From positions 43,880-107,879 of the forward strand of contig NZ_BJYS01000028.1 in the NCBI RefSeq assembly GCF_007991635.1: a DNA stretch of 64,000 nucleotides, in the 5' to 3' direction. Below the pieces are notes generated by a model. That model was given only the letters and a program-made list of their open reading frames with translations. It searched no databases and had not been told where the DNA came from. Source of the stretch: Adhaeribacter aerolatus. GTDB taxonomy: Bacteria > Bacteroidota > Bacteroidia > Cytophagales > Hymenobacteraceae. A program made the position numbers and the translations under genes. Positions 54,474 to 63,967 of the stretch are shown piece after piece; position 1 is the first letter of the stretch; every line of letters starts with the position of its first letter.

Positions 54474-55865
54474 TTACACAATCGGAAAGCAAAGTTCAAA
54501 AACCGTATTGCCGGGTTGAGATTGTACTTTTATGGCGGCATCGTGGTGCAACATAATTTTATTAACAATATCCAGGCCCAGACCGGTGCCTTTACCCACG
54601 GGTTTGGTGGTGTAAAAAGGCTCAAATATCCGGTTAAGGGCTTCGGCCGGAATACCACTGCCATTATCCTGCACGGTAACTTTTAAATTATCGCCTTCTA
54701 CCCGGGTGGCCAGCCGCAACTTGCCACCGGGTTCTAAAGCATCAATGGCATTATCAATTAAGTTAGTCCAGACCTGGTTTAGCTCACCTACGTAGCCGTT
54801 TACCAAAGGCAAATCTTTTCCAAAATCCTGCTCTACCTGAATATTTTTTTCTTTTAACTTGTGGTTGAGCATGGTAAGGGTGCTTTTAATTCCGCTGTGT
54901 AAATCGGTTTTTTCTTTATCCTGGCCCCGATCCATGTGGGAGTAAGTTTTTACCGCGTTTACTAACGCCGAAATACGTTTCGCCGAGGCCTGAATATCAC
55001 AGATTAATCTTTCGGTATTCAGGGTATTGGCAATCCAATCTAAAACTTCGGACAAATTATTACCGGCCAAAATAGCTTTAATTTCTTCTAAATCGGTGAG
55101 GTTAACACCCGATTCGGCAAAAGTTTCGGCGAGCAGGAAGCCGTCTTCTACCTCCTGTTCTTCGAGCCAATCGGTTATTTCATCTTCCAGGCTGTTGCGT
55201 TCGAGTAGCGTTAAGTTGCTTTGCAAACCGGCATCTATTTTCCGGAATAAAATATCATTTACCGCATCTACCTGGTCAGGGGTAACGTGCATGGACATGA
55301 TGCGCTTAAACTTTTCGGGCACGCTGTGGTGGATGCGCAGCAGCTCGGCCGAACTCCGCACCATAGCGGCCGCCGGGTTATTTAGTTCGTGGGCCAAACC
55401 AGCGGAGAGTTTACCCAAAGCCATGAGCTTTTCGTTTTGCTGCTGACTACGGGTAAAGTCGCGTACGCGGTCGGTCATAATGCCTACCAGCTCCTGCACC
55501 AACTCCGGGCTTACGTGCTCCAGCTCGGTAAAATATCTCCGGTGCAACGACAGCACAGTGGTCGGTACCAGGGCAATACCCTGACCAGCCGCCGTCCGTA
55601 ACCGCGAATAAGGCAGCAAGCCGGTAATTTCTCCTTTTTTAACCGAGACAAAATACTTGTAGGTGCCATTCTGCTCCAGGCTGATGTTTATTTGGCCTTC
55701 CAGCACCAGGTGCATGTAATCGGTGGGCTGGCCTTTGGTAAAGAGGGCCTGCCCAGGGGCTAACTCCCGAATTTCACTGGTTTTTAATAACCACTCCAGG
55801 TGTTCGGTTGGTATGGATTTCAATACCGGAAGTTCCTGCAAATAAGCAACATCGTAAACAGCCAT
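54474..55865 (-). CDS. Cyclic-nucleotide-domain sensor histidine kinase
   Basis: A 463-residue soluble kinase. Residues about 10-125 are a Crp-like cyclic-nucleotide-binding domain (LAPGQALFTKGQPTDYMHLVLEGQI). Next is a helical linker, then an H-box with His159 (GLAHELNNPAAAMV) and a GHKL ATPase with N-box (NQVWTNLIDNAIDAL), G1 (DNGSGIPAEAL), F and G2 boxes (FYTTKPVGKGTGLGLDIV). There is no membrane segment. Its cognate receiver is presumably in the next gene, 160 bases downstream. Which ligand binds the N-terminal domain is not clear; the Arg-rich signature of cAMP sites is not obvious. Confidence 0.9.
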   Translation of the reverse strand: MAVYDVAYLQELPVLKSIPTEHLEWLLKTSEIRELAPGQALFTKGQPTDYMHLVLEGQINISLEQNGTYKYFVSVKKGEITGLLPYSRLRTAAGQGIALVPTTVLSLHRRYFTELEHVSPELVQELVGIMTDRVRDFTRSQQQNEKLMALGKLSAGLAHELNNPAAAMVRSSAELLRIHHSVPEKFKRIMSMHVTPDQVDAVNDILFRKIDAGLQSNLTLLERNSLEDEITDWLEEQEVEDGFLLAETFAESGVNLTDLEEIKAILAGNNLSEVLDWIANTLNTERLICDIQASAKRISALVNAVKTYSHMDRGQDKEKTDLHSGIKSTLTMLNHKLKEKNIQVEQDFGKDLPLVNGYVGELNQVWTNLIDNAIDALEPGGKLRLATRVEGDNLKVTVQDNGSGIPAEALNRIFEPFYTTKPVGKGTGLGLDIVNKIMLHHDAAIKVQSQPGNTVFELCFPIV

Positions 55866-55945
55866 AGTTAAAGTTGAGAATTATTTCGGAAAGTGGGTAA
55901 TCAATAGCGTAAAAATATTACGGTTACGCCTAATTTAATAAAAGC

Positions 55946-56117
55946 ACCTCATCCCCCTACCCCTTCTCCTGAAGGCGAAGGGGAGTTCTGGTAATGCTTC
56001 TTTTGAAGGAAATGCATTTAATAGCTTTTTATAGTAGATGCATGCTTGACAGGTTATTTATCAGAATGAGTAATCAAAGTCCCTCTCCTTTTTCAGGAGA
56101 GGGATTTAGGGTGAGGT
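55946..56117. repeat. Palindrome-ended MITE-like repeat, copy B (172 bp)
   Basis: Inverted relative to copy A (42337-42636). Its right end, AATCAAAGTCCCTCTCC...GGAGAGGGATTT then GGGTGAGGT, is nearly the exact reverse complement of copy A's left end. Its left end, CCTCATCCCCC...CCCCTTCTCC...GTAATGC, matches copy A's right end. Each end forms a hairpin. No gene is inside. It lies between the histidine kinase and glgE genes; the rest of that 552-base gap holds no other feature that I recognise. Confidence 0.75.
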
Positions 56118-56417
56118 TCACCCGTAACACCAGAAATATGAATTTAAAATAATAATAAAGCACCTCCTGTTTTCTAAAATATTCAGAACAAATTACGGAT
56201 TTTGCCTTGGTAAACCGCCCTAAAAAAGTGCAAAATTAAAGTAGGTTCGCGGCTTTACATTAAACCCAAACGAAGACCTCCCGTTTAATAGGACAGGATA
56301 TAAAATAAGGCGGTAGGCGATGTGGCTTTTAATTAAGACTTTAAGACTTAATAAGAACCCTCGTCGCCGCCTTATCATTTCAATTTTTCCCATCATCGTA
56401 AATCCTTACGCGTACCT

Positions 56418-58421
56418 ATGATAGATTTTGAAGGAAAACAAAGAGTTGTAATCCAAAACGTATCTCCCGAGATTGGCTGCGGCCAATATTTAATCAAATC
56501 AGCCCTCGGTCAAAAAGTTAAAGTTGCTGCCGATGTTTTCGCCGACGGCCACGATGTGGTTAAAGCCATTGTGCTCTACCGGCCGAAAGGTGCCGAAACC
56601 TGGCAGGAGGTGCCCATGGTGTTTTTGTTAAATGACCATTGGGAGGCTTCTTTTATGCCGGAATCACCGGGTCAATATGAATTTACCGTGCGCGGATGGA
56701 TCGATCATTTCGGCACCTGGCAATATTCCCTTAAAAAGAAGTTCGAAGCTGACCAGGATATTTCTTCTGAAATAATGATTGGCGTGCAGTTACTGGAAGA
56801 CTCCGCTGGGCAAGCTTCTTCGGAAGCAGCGCCTAAACTGGCGGCTTGGGCAGCCGAATTAAAAGCGCTCCACGGGCCGGCCGCCGTCCAGCTGGGGTTA
56901 AGCCCCGAAGTAACCAAATTCATGTACGAACACGGCGAACGCAGCAACGCCACTACTTATCAAAAAATTATTAGGGTAGATGTAGAGCGAAAAAAAGCTC
57001 AGTTCAGCACCTGGTACGAATTTTTTCCCCGGTCGGCGGCGCAGGAACCCGGCAAACACGGCACTTTTCAGGATTGCGAACGGCTGTTACCGCGCGTAGC
57101 CGATATGGGGTTTGACGTACTTTATTTTCCGCCGGTGCACCCCATTGGCCGCAATCACCGCAAAGGTTTGAATAATGCTGTAAATGCCAACCCTGGCGAT
57201 CCCGGCTCTCCGTGGGCAATTGGTGCCGAAGAAGGTGGCCACAAATCTATTCACCCTGAATTGGGCACCGTAGAAGATTTCCGCAGTTTAGTACAGAAAG
57301 CCAAAGAATTAAATATTGAAATAGCCATGGATCTGGCGCTGCAGTGCGCACCCGACCACCCGTACGTGAAAGAACACCCGCAGTGGTTTAAGTGGCGGCC
57401 CGATGGCACGGTACAATACGCCGAAAACCCACCAAAAAAATACCAAGATATTCTGCCGATTAATTTCGAGAATGAAGACTGGGAAAATTTGTGGCAGGAG
57501 CTAAAAAGCATTGTAGATTATTGGGTAGCGCAGGGCGTCACCATTTTCCGGGTAGATAACCCCCATACCAAACCGTTTCCTTTTTGGGAATGGCTGATCC
57601 GCGAAACCCGGAAAGAGCACCCCGAATTAATATTCCTGGCCGAAGCTTTTACCCGGCCGCGCATTATGGAGCAACTGGGCAAAATTGGCTTTAACCAATC
57701 GTATACTTATTTTACCTGGCGCGAAACCCAGGAAGAATTTAAAGAATATTTAACGGAGCTTACGAAAACCGACCGGCAATATTATTACCGTCCTAACTTC
57801 TGGCCGAACACGCCCGATATTTTGCCGCCGCACCTGGTACAAGGCGGCGAACCAGCTTTTATTCAGCGGTTATTGCTGGCGGCCACGTTATCGTCGAACT
57901 ACGGGTTGTACGGTCCGGTTTACGAATTCGGCATCAACGAGCCGGTACCGGGCAAAGAAGAATATTTAGATTCAGAAAAGTACGAAGTAAAGCATTGGGA
58001 TTGGAACCGGGAAACGCGCGTGGGTGAGTTTATTAAATTAATTAATACCATCCGGCACGAAAATCCGGCCCTACAAGAAACAAATAATATTATTTTGGGC
58101 GAGGCCGACAACCCCCAGATGTTGTGCTACGGTAAAACCACGGACGATTTCTCGAATCAACTCCTAATGGTCGTAAACCTGGATTACCGCCACCCTCAGA
58201 AAAGTATGGTAAAAGTACCGCTGAAGAAACTGGGCATTCCGGAAGATAAACCTTATTGGGTGCACGATTTAATCAGCGGCGCTAAATATCAGTGGCAAGG
58301 CGAATGGAATTTTGTGGAGTTGAATCCACATTTATTTCCGGGCCATGTATTCCGGGTGGAATATCATCCGAACCGCCCCGGACGGAAACAGCCGCAGGAT
58401 AACCAGATTAATTCTTTTTAA
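56418..58421 (+). CDS. glgE: Alpha-1,4-glucan:maltose-1-phosphate maltosyltransferase GlgE
   Basis: Extends linear alpha-1,4-glucan with maltose units from maltose 1-phosphate. The 667-residue GH13_3-type protein has an N-terminal beta-sandwich domain (about 1-110), a helical insert, and a catalytic barrel with the nucleophile Asp in VTIFRVDNPHTKPFPFWEW and the acid/base Glu in LIFLAEAFTRP. YFPPVHPIGRNHRKG and NFWPNTPDILPPHL are GlgE family blocks. Length is close to known GlgE proteins. It is first in an operon: treS-maltokinase follows after 19 bases. Activity depends on maltose 1-phosphate made by the next gene product. Confidence 0.96.
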   Translation: MIDFEGKQRVVIQNVSPEIGCGQYLIKSALGQKVKVAADVFADGHDVVKAIVLYRPKGAETWQEVPMVFLLNDHWEASFMPESPGQYEFTVRGWIDHFGTWQYSLKKKFEADQDISSEIMIGVQLLEDSAGQASSEAAPKLAAWAAELKALHGPAAVQLGLSPEVTKFMYEHGERSNATTYQKIIRVDVERKKAQFSTWYEFFPRSAAQEPGKHGTFQDCERLLPRVADMGFDVLYFPPVHPIGRNHRKGLNNAVNANPGDPGSPWAIGAEEGGHKSIHPELGTVEDFRSLVQKAKELNIEIAMDLALQCAPDHPYVKEHPQWFKWRPDGTVQYAENPPKKYQDILPINFENEDWENLWQELKSIVDYWVAQGVTIFRVDNPHTKPFPFWEWLIRETRKEHPELIFLAEAFTRPRIMEQLGKIGFNQSYTYFTWRETQEEFKEYLTELTKTDRQYYYRPNFWPNTPDILPPHLVQGGEPAFIQRLLLAATLSSNYGLYGPVYEFGINEPVPGKEEYLDSEKYEVKHWDWNRETRVGEFIKLINTIRHENPALQETNNIILGEADNPQMLCYGKTTDDFSNQLLMVVNLDYRHPQKSMVKVPLKKLGIPEDKPYWVHDLISGAKYQWQGEWNFVELNPHLFPGHVFRVEYHPNRPGRKQPQDNQINSF

Positions 58422-58440
58422 TAAAAGCTGAAAAACATAT

Positions 58441-61400
58441 ATGGCAAACGATAAAATGAACACGGATGGCCAGTTACTCTGGTACAAAGACGCAATAATT
58501 TACGAACTGCACATAAAAGCCTTCCACGATAGCAACGGCGATGGCATCGGGGATTTTCAGGGGCTAATGGAAAAACTGGATTACCTGGAAGATTTGGGAG
58601 TTACGGCTATCTGGCTGCTCCCCTTTTACCCGTCGCCGCTCCGCGACGATGGCTACGACATAGCCGATTATTACAGCATAAATCCTACTTACGGCGACAT
58701 AAACCATTTTAAGCGCTTTATGAAAGAAGCGCATCGGCGGGGCCTGAAAGTTATTACCGAATTGGTGCTGAACCACACCTCCGACCAGCACCCTTGGTTT
58801 CAGCGGGCACGTTTGGCCAAGAAAGGCTCGCCGTACCGCGATTTTTACGTGTGGACCGATGATCCGAACAAGTACAACGAGGTGCGGATTATTTTTAAAG
58901 ATTACGAAGCCTCCAACTGGACCTATGACCCCGTTGCCGGCCAATATTACTGGCACCGTTTTTTCTATCATCAGCCCGATTTAAATTTCGATAACCCCAA
59001 AGTGCAGGAAGAGGTATTTAAAGTGCTTGATTTCTGGTTGAACATGGGCGTGGATGGCTTCCGGCTGGATGCCGTACCTTATTTGTTTGAACGGGAAGGT
59101 ACCAACTGCGAAAACCTACCCCAAACGCACGAGTTTCTGAAAAAAGTAAGAGCCCACGTAGATAAAAAGTTTCCGGGTAAGATGCTGCTGGCCGAGGCCA
59201 ATATGTGGCCCGAAGATTCGGCGGCTTATTTTGGCAACGGCGACGAGTGCCACATGAATTACCACTTCCCCATTATGCCCCGCATGTTTATGGCCGTGAA
59301 GATGGAAGACCGCTACCCGATAACCGATATTATAGACCAAACCCCGGCCATTCCGGAGAACTGTCAGTGGGCCATGTTTTTGCGCAACCACGACGAACTT
59401 ACCCTGGAAATGGTAACCGACGAGGAGCGTGATTATATGTACAAAGTGTACACCAAAGATCCGCTGGCCAAAATAAACCTGGGTATCCGACACCGGCTGG
59501 CTCCCTTGCTCGATAATAACCGGAATAAAATAGAGTTGATGAACTCGCTTTTGTTTGCCTTGCCGGGCACCCCGGTAATTTATTACGGCGACGAAATTGG
59601 CATGGGCGATAACTTTTACCTCGGCGACCGCGATGGCGTGCGTACGCCTATGCAGTGGAGCCCCGACCGGAACGCCGGTTTCTCCAAGGCCAACCCGCAC
59701 CAATTATACCTGCCGGTTATCATCGATCCTGAGTACCAGTACGAGTCGGTAAACGTAGAGAATCAACAGAAAAACTCTAACTCGCTGCTGTGGTGGATGA
59801 AGCGCATTATTGCCATGCGCAAGCAATACCAGGCTTTCAGCCGGGGCGAAATAAAATTCCTGAACTCTTCTAACTCCAAGGTACTTTCTTTCCTGCGGAC
59901 CTACGAAGACCAGACTATTCTGGTAATTGCTAATTTATCGCGTTACTCCGAAGCAGCCGAACTGCCATTGGAAGGTTATGAGAACTTCGTACCAAAAGAG
60001 CTTTTCAGCCAGAATAAATTTCCGGCGATTAAAAACGAACCGTATTTGTTCACGGTAGGAACGCACGGCTTTTATTGGTTCTTGCTGGAGAAACAACAAG
60101 TAGATGAGGAAACAGTTGCCGATGACGCACCGCTGGTCTTGGAAGTGAAGAACTGGGAAGAAATGTTCTCCGGGCGTCGGCACCAGGTACTCCTGGATAA
60201 AGCATTTCCTAATTATTTCCGGAAATGCCGGTGGTTTGGCGGCAAGGCGCGGGTAATCCAAAAAATGGAAGTAGTACACCATGTGCCGGTTCCGCTCATA
60301 AACGAGAATGCCGGCTTCCTGATTATCCGGGTAAACTACAACGAAGGCCTGCCCGAACTTTACCAGCTTCCGGTTTCATTTGCCGAACAGAACGAGGAGC
60401 AAGACCTCCGGAATACTTGTCCGCAAAGCATTATTGCTGCTGTTTCGGTTGGCGGCCGACGGGGTTATTTGTACGATGCGGTTTACAGCAATACTTTCCG
60501 GGGAGCCTTGTTCGAGCTCATGGCCAAACGGAGAAAACTTAAAGCCGATTCGGGCGAATTAAACCTGTACGTGCAAGAAAATATTAAAAAAGCCGGCGAT
60601 ATAGTTAATTCAAAAGTCTTAAGCGCCGAGCAGAGCAACACGTCCATTGTTTTCGAGAATGCTTATTTTATGAAGCTGTACCGGAAACTCGATAGTGTGA
60701 TTAACCCGGATTTAGAAATTACCCGCTTCCTGACCGAAGTAGCGCATTTCGAGCAGGTTCCTAAATTTATAGGAGCTGTAGAACTGAAACAAGGCAATCA
60801 ACCTTCAATGGTGCTGGGCATGATGCAGGAATTGGTTCCGAACCAGGGCGATGCCTGGGCCTATTTCGGTGAGTCGCTGAAACGGTATTTTGAACGGGTA
60901 GTATCGCAGGAAAATCTCCAAAATTTGCCACCAACCTTGGGAAACCTATCGGAGCCGGCCACTTTCGACCAGATTCCGGAAGAATACCAGAATATATTGG
61001 GTGGCGCTTACGTAGAGCGGGTAAACCTGTTGGGGCAACGCACCGGCGAAATGCACCTGGCCCTGAACGCCAGTCCGCAAACGCCGGATTTCGAGCCGGA
61101 GCCTTTCTCGTTGCATTACCAGCGTTCTATGTTTTCTTCTTTTACTTCTTTGGTGCGCGGCACTTTCCAAAGCCTGGATAAGAACCTGAAGAAGTTACCG
61201 GAATCGGTACGGGTAGAGGCGCAGGAAATAATGGGCCTGAAAAACGATATTCTGAACGTGCTGAAGGAAATATTTGCTGAGAAAATAACCACCATGAAAA
61301 TCCGGATGCACGGCGATTACCATCTGGGTCAGGTGTTGTTTACGGGCAAGGATTTCATGATTATTGATTTTGAGGGCGAGCCGGCCCGCGCTTTCAGCGA

Positions 61401-61770
61401 ACGCCGGCTAAAGCGGTCGCCGCTGCGCGATGTCGCCGGTATGATCCGCTCTTTCCACTACGCCGCCTACAATGCCCTATTCCAATTACAAGGCGTTCGT
61501 AAAGAAGATATGGCCGTGCTGGAAAACTGGGCCGAACAATGGTATCATTACGTAAGCGGATTTTACCTCGATTCTTACCTGAATACCGTAAAGGGAAGCG
61601 AATTTATTCCGGCAGATAAGAAGCACCTGGATATTCTTATTCAAACCTACTTGCTGGAGAAAGCGATTTACGAATTAAATTATGAATTAAATAACCGTCC
61701 GGATTGGGTTACCATTCCGATCAGAGGCATAAAGTATATTATGAGGAGGCACTTAGATGGAGAGAAATAG
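58441..61770 (+). CDS. treS: Trehalose synthase fused to maltokinase (TreS-Pep2 type)
   Basis: A 1109-residue bifunctional enzyme. Residues 1 to about 545 are trehalose synthase, a GH13 isomerase interconverting trehalose and maltose, with nucleophile Asp in DGFRLDAVPYLFEREGTNC, Glu in LLAEANMWPED and Asp in FLRNHDELTLEM. From about 575 to the end is a maltokinase that phosphorylates maltose with ATP; its kinase motifs are HGDYHLGQVLF and IIDFEGEPARAF, followed by SPLRDVAGMIRSF. The fusion delivers maltose 1-phosphate to GlgE, encoded just upstream. The kinase partner is a separate protein in mycobacteria; fused forms are known elsewhere. The end of the gene overlaps glgB by 14 bases. Confidence 0.96.
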   Translation: MANDKMNTDGQLLWYKDAIIYELHIKAFHDSNGDGIGDFQGLMEKLDYLEDLGVTAIWLLPFYPSPLRDDGYDIADYYSINPTYGDINHFKRFMKEAHRRGLKVITELVLNHTSDQHPWFQRARLAKKGSPYRDFYVWTDDPNKYNEVRIIFKDYEASNWTYDPVAGQYYWHRFFYHQPDLNFDNPKVQEEVFKVLDFWLNMGVDGFRLDAVPYLFEREGTNCENLPQTHEFLKKVRAHVDKKFPGKMLLAEANMWPEDSAAYFGNGDECHMNYHFPIMPRMFMAVKMEDRYPITDIIDQTPAIPENCQWAMFLRNHDELTLEMVTDEERDYMYKVYTKDPLAKINLGIRHRLAPLLDNNRNKIELMNSLLFALPGTPVIYYGDEIGMGDNFYLGDRDGVRTPMQWSPDRNAGFSKANPHQLYLPVIIDPEYQYESVNVENQQKNSNSLLWWMKRIIAMRKQYQAFSRGEIKFLNSSNSKVLSFLRTYEDQTILVIANLSRYSEAAELPLEGYENFVPKELFSQNKFPAIKNEPYLFTVGTHGFYWFLLEKQQVDEETVADDAPLVLEVKNWEEMFSGRRHQVLLDKAFPNYFRKCRWFGGKARVIQKMEVVHHVPVPLINENAGFLIIRVNYNEGLPELYQLPVSFAEQNEEQDLRNTCPQSIIAAVSVGGRRGYLYDAVYSNTFRGALFELMAKRRKLKADSGELNLYVQENIKKAGDIVNSKVLSAEQSNTSIVFENAYFMKLYRKLDSVINPDLEITRFLTEVAHFEQVPKFIGAVELKQGNQPSMVLGMMQELVPNQGDAWAYFGESLKRYFERVVSQENLQNLPPTLGNLSEPATFDQIPEEYQNILGGAYVERVNLLGQRTGEMHLALNASPQTPDFEPEPFSLHYQRSMFSSFTSLVRGTFQSLDKNLKKLPESVRVEAQEIMGLKNDILNVLKEIFAEKITTMKIRMHGDYHLGQVLFTGKDFMIIDFEGEPARAFSERRLKRSPLRDVAGMIRSFHYAAYNALFQLQGVRKEDMAVLENWAEQWYHYVSGFYLDSYLNTVKGSEFIPADKKHLDILIQTYLLEKAIYELNYELNNRPDWVTIPIRGIKYIMRRHLDGEK
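61743..61749 (+). promoter_or_regulatory. Strong Shine-Dalgarno site for glgB inside treS
   Basis: GAGGAGG lies 7 bases before the glgB ATG at 61757, within the last treS codons. Leaders elsewhere in this window mostly lack such a motif, so its presence supports this start and suggests translational coupling of the overlapping genes. Confidence 0.6.
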
Positions 61771-63967
61771 CGAGAATTTAGAGAATCCAGAAAGCCTGGG
61801 CAGCCCAGGACCCGGACCAGACATAAATCCGATTAAGAAGCCCAGGGGCGCCGGCCGCAGTAAAAAATTAGACGAGGCGTTGCCATTGCCTGTACCGGCG
61901 GTAGAAGCCGTCCCGGAATCCACGCCTGCTGCCGGAGAACCGCCGGTTAAAAAAGGAAGGGTCCGGCGCAAGCTGGCTGAATTTGTATCTAATATTTTAG
62001 AAGTAGGAAGTGAAGTACCGGCCATCCCGGAAACCGCTCCGGCAGGTGAAGCAAGTACCGGTTTTCCAAGCCCGATCACCGATTTTGATATTCACCTGCT
62101 GCGGGAGGGTCGACATTACAACCTGTACAATAAATTAGGCGCGCACCTGGGCGAGTACCGGGGCGTAAAAGGCACCTTCTTTGCCGTATGGGCACCTAAC
62201 GCCGAACACGTTTCGGTTATCGGTGATTTTAATTTCTGGGATCATAACAGTTACCCAATGAGTCCCCGGTGGGATGGCTCGGGCATTTGGGAAACCTTTG
62301 TGCCGGGCGTAGGAAAAGGTACGGCATACAAATATTTCATCCGGTCGAAGCACAACCATTACGCCGTTGAAAAAGCCGATCCGTATGCTTTTTTGGCCGA
62401 GGTGCCGCCCCGCACCGCCTCCGTGGTATGGGAGAGCCGCTACGAGTGGCACGACCAGGAGTGGATGCAAAACCGGAAAAATAAAGTTACCGGCAAAGAC
62501 AAGCCGTATTCGGTGTACGAAGTGCACCTGGGTTCCTGGCGGCGCGTTCCCGAGGAAGGCAACCGCTCCCTCACCTACCGCGAAATTGCCGAACAACTGG
62601 TGGGCTACGTTTCGTACATGGGCTATACCCACGTGGAGTTTATGCCGGTTATGGAGCATCCTTTCTACGGGTCGTGGGGCTACCAGATAACGGGCTTCTT
62701 CGCTCCTTCCAGCCGGTACGGCACACCGGAAGATTTTAAGTACCTCATCGACCAGTTGCACCAGGCGGGTATTGGCGTAATTCTCGACTGGGTACCCTCC
62801 CACTTCCCGACCGATCAGCATGGCCTTGGTTTTTTTGATGGCACGCACCTGTACGAACACGCCGACGAGCGCAAAGGCTTTCACCCGGACTGGAAAAGTT
62901 ACATCTTTAACTTTGGTCGAAACGAGGTAAAATCTTTTTTGATTTCCAACGCCTTGTTCTGGTTGCAGGAATTCCACGTGGATGGCTTGCGGGTAGATGC
63001 GGTGGCCTCGATGCTGTACCTCGATTATTCCCGCAACGCCGGCGAGTGGATTCCGAATGAGTTTGGCGGCCGGGAAAACCTGGAATCTATCCGGTTTCTG
63101 GAGGAATTTAACGATGCCGTAACGGCCGTTTATCCGGAGGTAATTACCGTGGCGGAGGAATCTACGGCCTGGCCGATGGTAACTCAACCAACACAGTCGG
63201 GCGGTTTAGGCTTTGATATGAAATGGATGATGGGCTGGATGAACGACACCCTGCGCTATATGGCGCTGGAACCTATTCACCGCAGCTATCACCAGGGCCA
63301 GATCACGTTTAGCATCCATTATGCCTTCACCGAAAGCTTTATGCTGCCGCTTTCGCACGACGAGGTGGTACACGGCAAAGGTTCTATCGTAAACAAAATG
63401 CCCGGCGATGAATGGCAAAAATTTGCCAGCGTGCGCCTGCTCTTTAGCTATATGTATGCCCACCCGGGGGGCAAACTCATGTTTATGGGCCTGGAGTTTG
63501 GGCAATTAGCCGAGTGGAACCACGACAGCAGCTTGCAGTGGCATCTGGTGCACGATGTAAGTTACCACAAAGGTGTGCAGCAAACGGTACGGGAACTGAA
63601 CCGCCTGTACAGACAGGAACCGGCTTTGCACGAGCTGGCATTCGACCCGCAGGGTTTTGAATGGATAGATATGAACGATGCCACCAACAGCGTCATCAGC
63701 TTTATCCGGAAAGGAAAATCAGAAAAAGAAATCATTCTGGTGGTGTGCAATTTCACGCCGACGGTACAGGAGAATTACCGGGTTGGGGTACCCCTGAAAG
63801 GCAACTGGACCGAAATATTTAACTCGGATGCCCTTAGTTACCGGGGTAGCGGGGCCGAATACGAGTGCTTCACAAGCCGCCCTATTCCGTACCACAACCG
63901 GCCATACTCCATTATCCTGGATATACCGCCGCTTGCCGTAACTTATTATAAATGGAAAAAGGCCTGA
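61757..63967 (+). CDS. glgB: 1,4-alpha-glucan branching enzyme with extended N-terminus
   Basis: Introduces alpha-1,6 branches into the glucan made by GlgE. After a ~110-residue Pro/Glu/Ala/Lys-rich, probably disordered extension, an N1/CBM48 domain follows (LYNKLGAHLGEYRGVKGTFFAVWAPNAEHVSVIGDFNFWD). The GH13 barrel contains WGYQITGFFAPSSRYGTPEDF, nucleophile Asp in DGLRVDAVASMLYLDYSR, acid/base Glu in ITVAEESTAWP, and Asp in LPLSHDEVVHGKGS. The C-terminal beta domain ends IPPLAVTYYKWKKA. Its ATG lies inside the end of treS (14-base overlap) behind a strong Shine-Dalgarno site. The long extension is unusual, but the same Shine-Dalgarno supports it being translated. Last gene of the operon in view. 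Confidence 0.96.
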   Translation: MERNSENLENPESLGSPGPGPDINPIKKPRGAGRSKKLDEALPLPVPAVEAVPESTPAAGEPPVKKGRVRRKLAEFVSNILEVGSEVPAIPETAPAGEASTGFPSPITDFDIHLLREGRHYNLYNKLGAHLGEYRGVKGTFFAVWAPNAEHVSVIGDFNFWDHNSYPMSPRWDGSGIWETFVPGVGKGTAYKYFIRSKHNHYAVEKADPYAFLAEVPPRTASVVWESRYEWHDQEWMQNRKNKVTGKDKPYSVYEVHLGSWRRVPEEGNRSLTYREIAEQLVGYVSYMGYTHVEFMPVMEHPFYGSWGYQITGFFAPSSRYGTPEDFKYLIDQLHQAGIGVILDWVPSHFPTDQHGLGFFDGTHLYEHADERKGFHPDWKSYIFNFGRNEVKSFLISNALFWLQEFHVDGLRVDAVASMLYLDYSRNAGEWIPNEFGGRENLESIRFLEEFNDAVTAVYPEVITVAEESTAWPMVTQPTQSGGLGFDMKWMMGWMNDTLRYMALEPIHRSYHQGQITFSIHYAFTESFMLPLSHDEVVHGKGSIVNKMPGDEWQKFASVRLLFSYMYAHPGGKLMFMGLEFGQLAEWNHDSSLQWHLVHDVSYHKGVQQTVRELNRLYRQEPALHELAFDPQGFEWIDMNDATNSVISFIRKGKSEKEIILVVCNFTPTVQENYRVGVPLKGNWTEIFNSDALSYRGSGAEYECFTSRPIPYHNRPYSIILDIPPLAVTYYKWKKA

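Noticed and set aside
62135..63187. 350-codon frame antisense to glgB
   Set aside because: It lies wholly opposite the well-supported branching-enzyme gene and its product matches nothing; a shadow of biased codon use.
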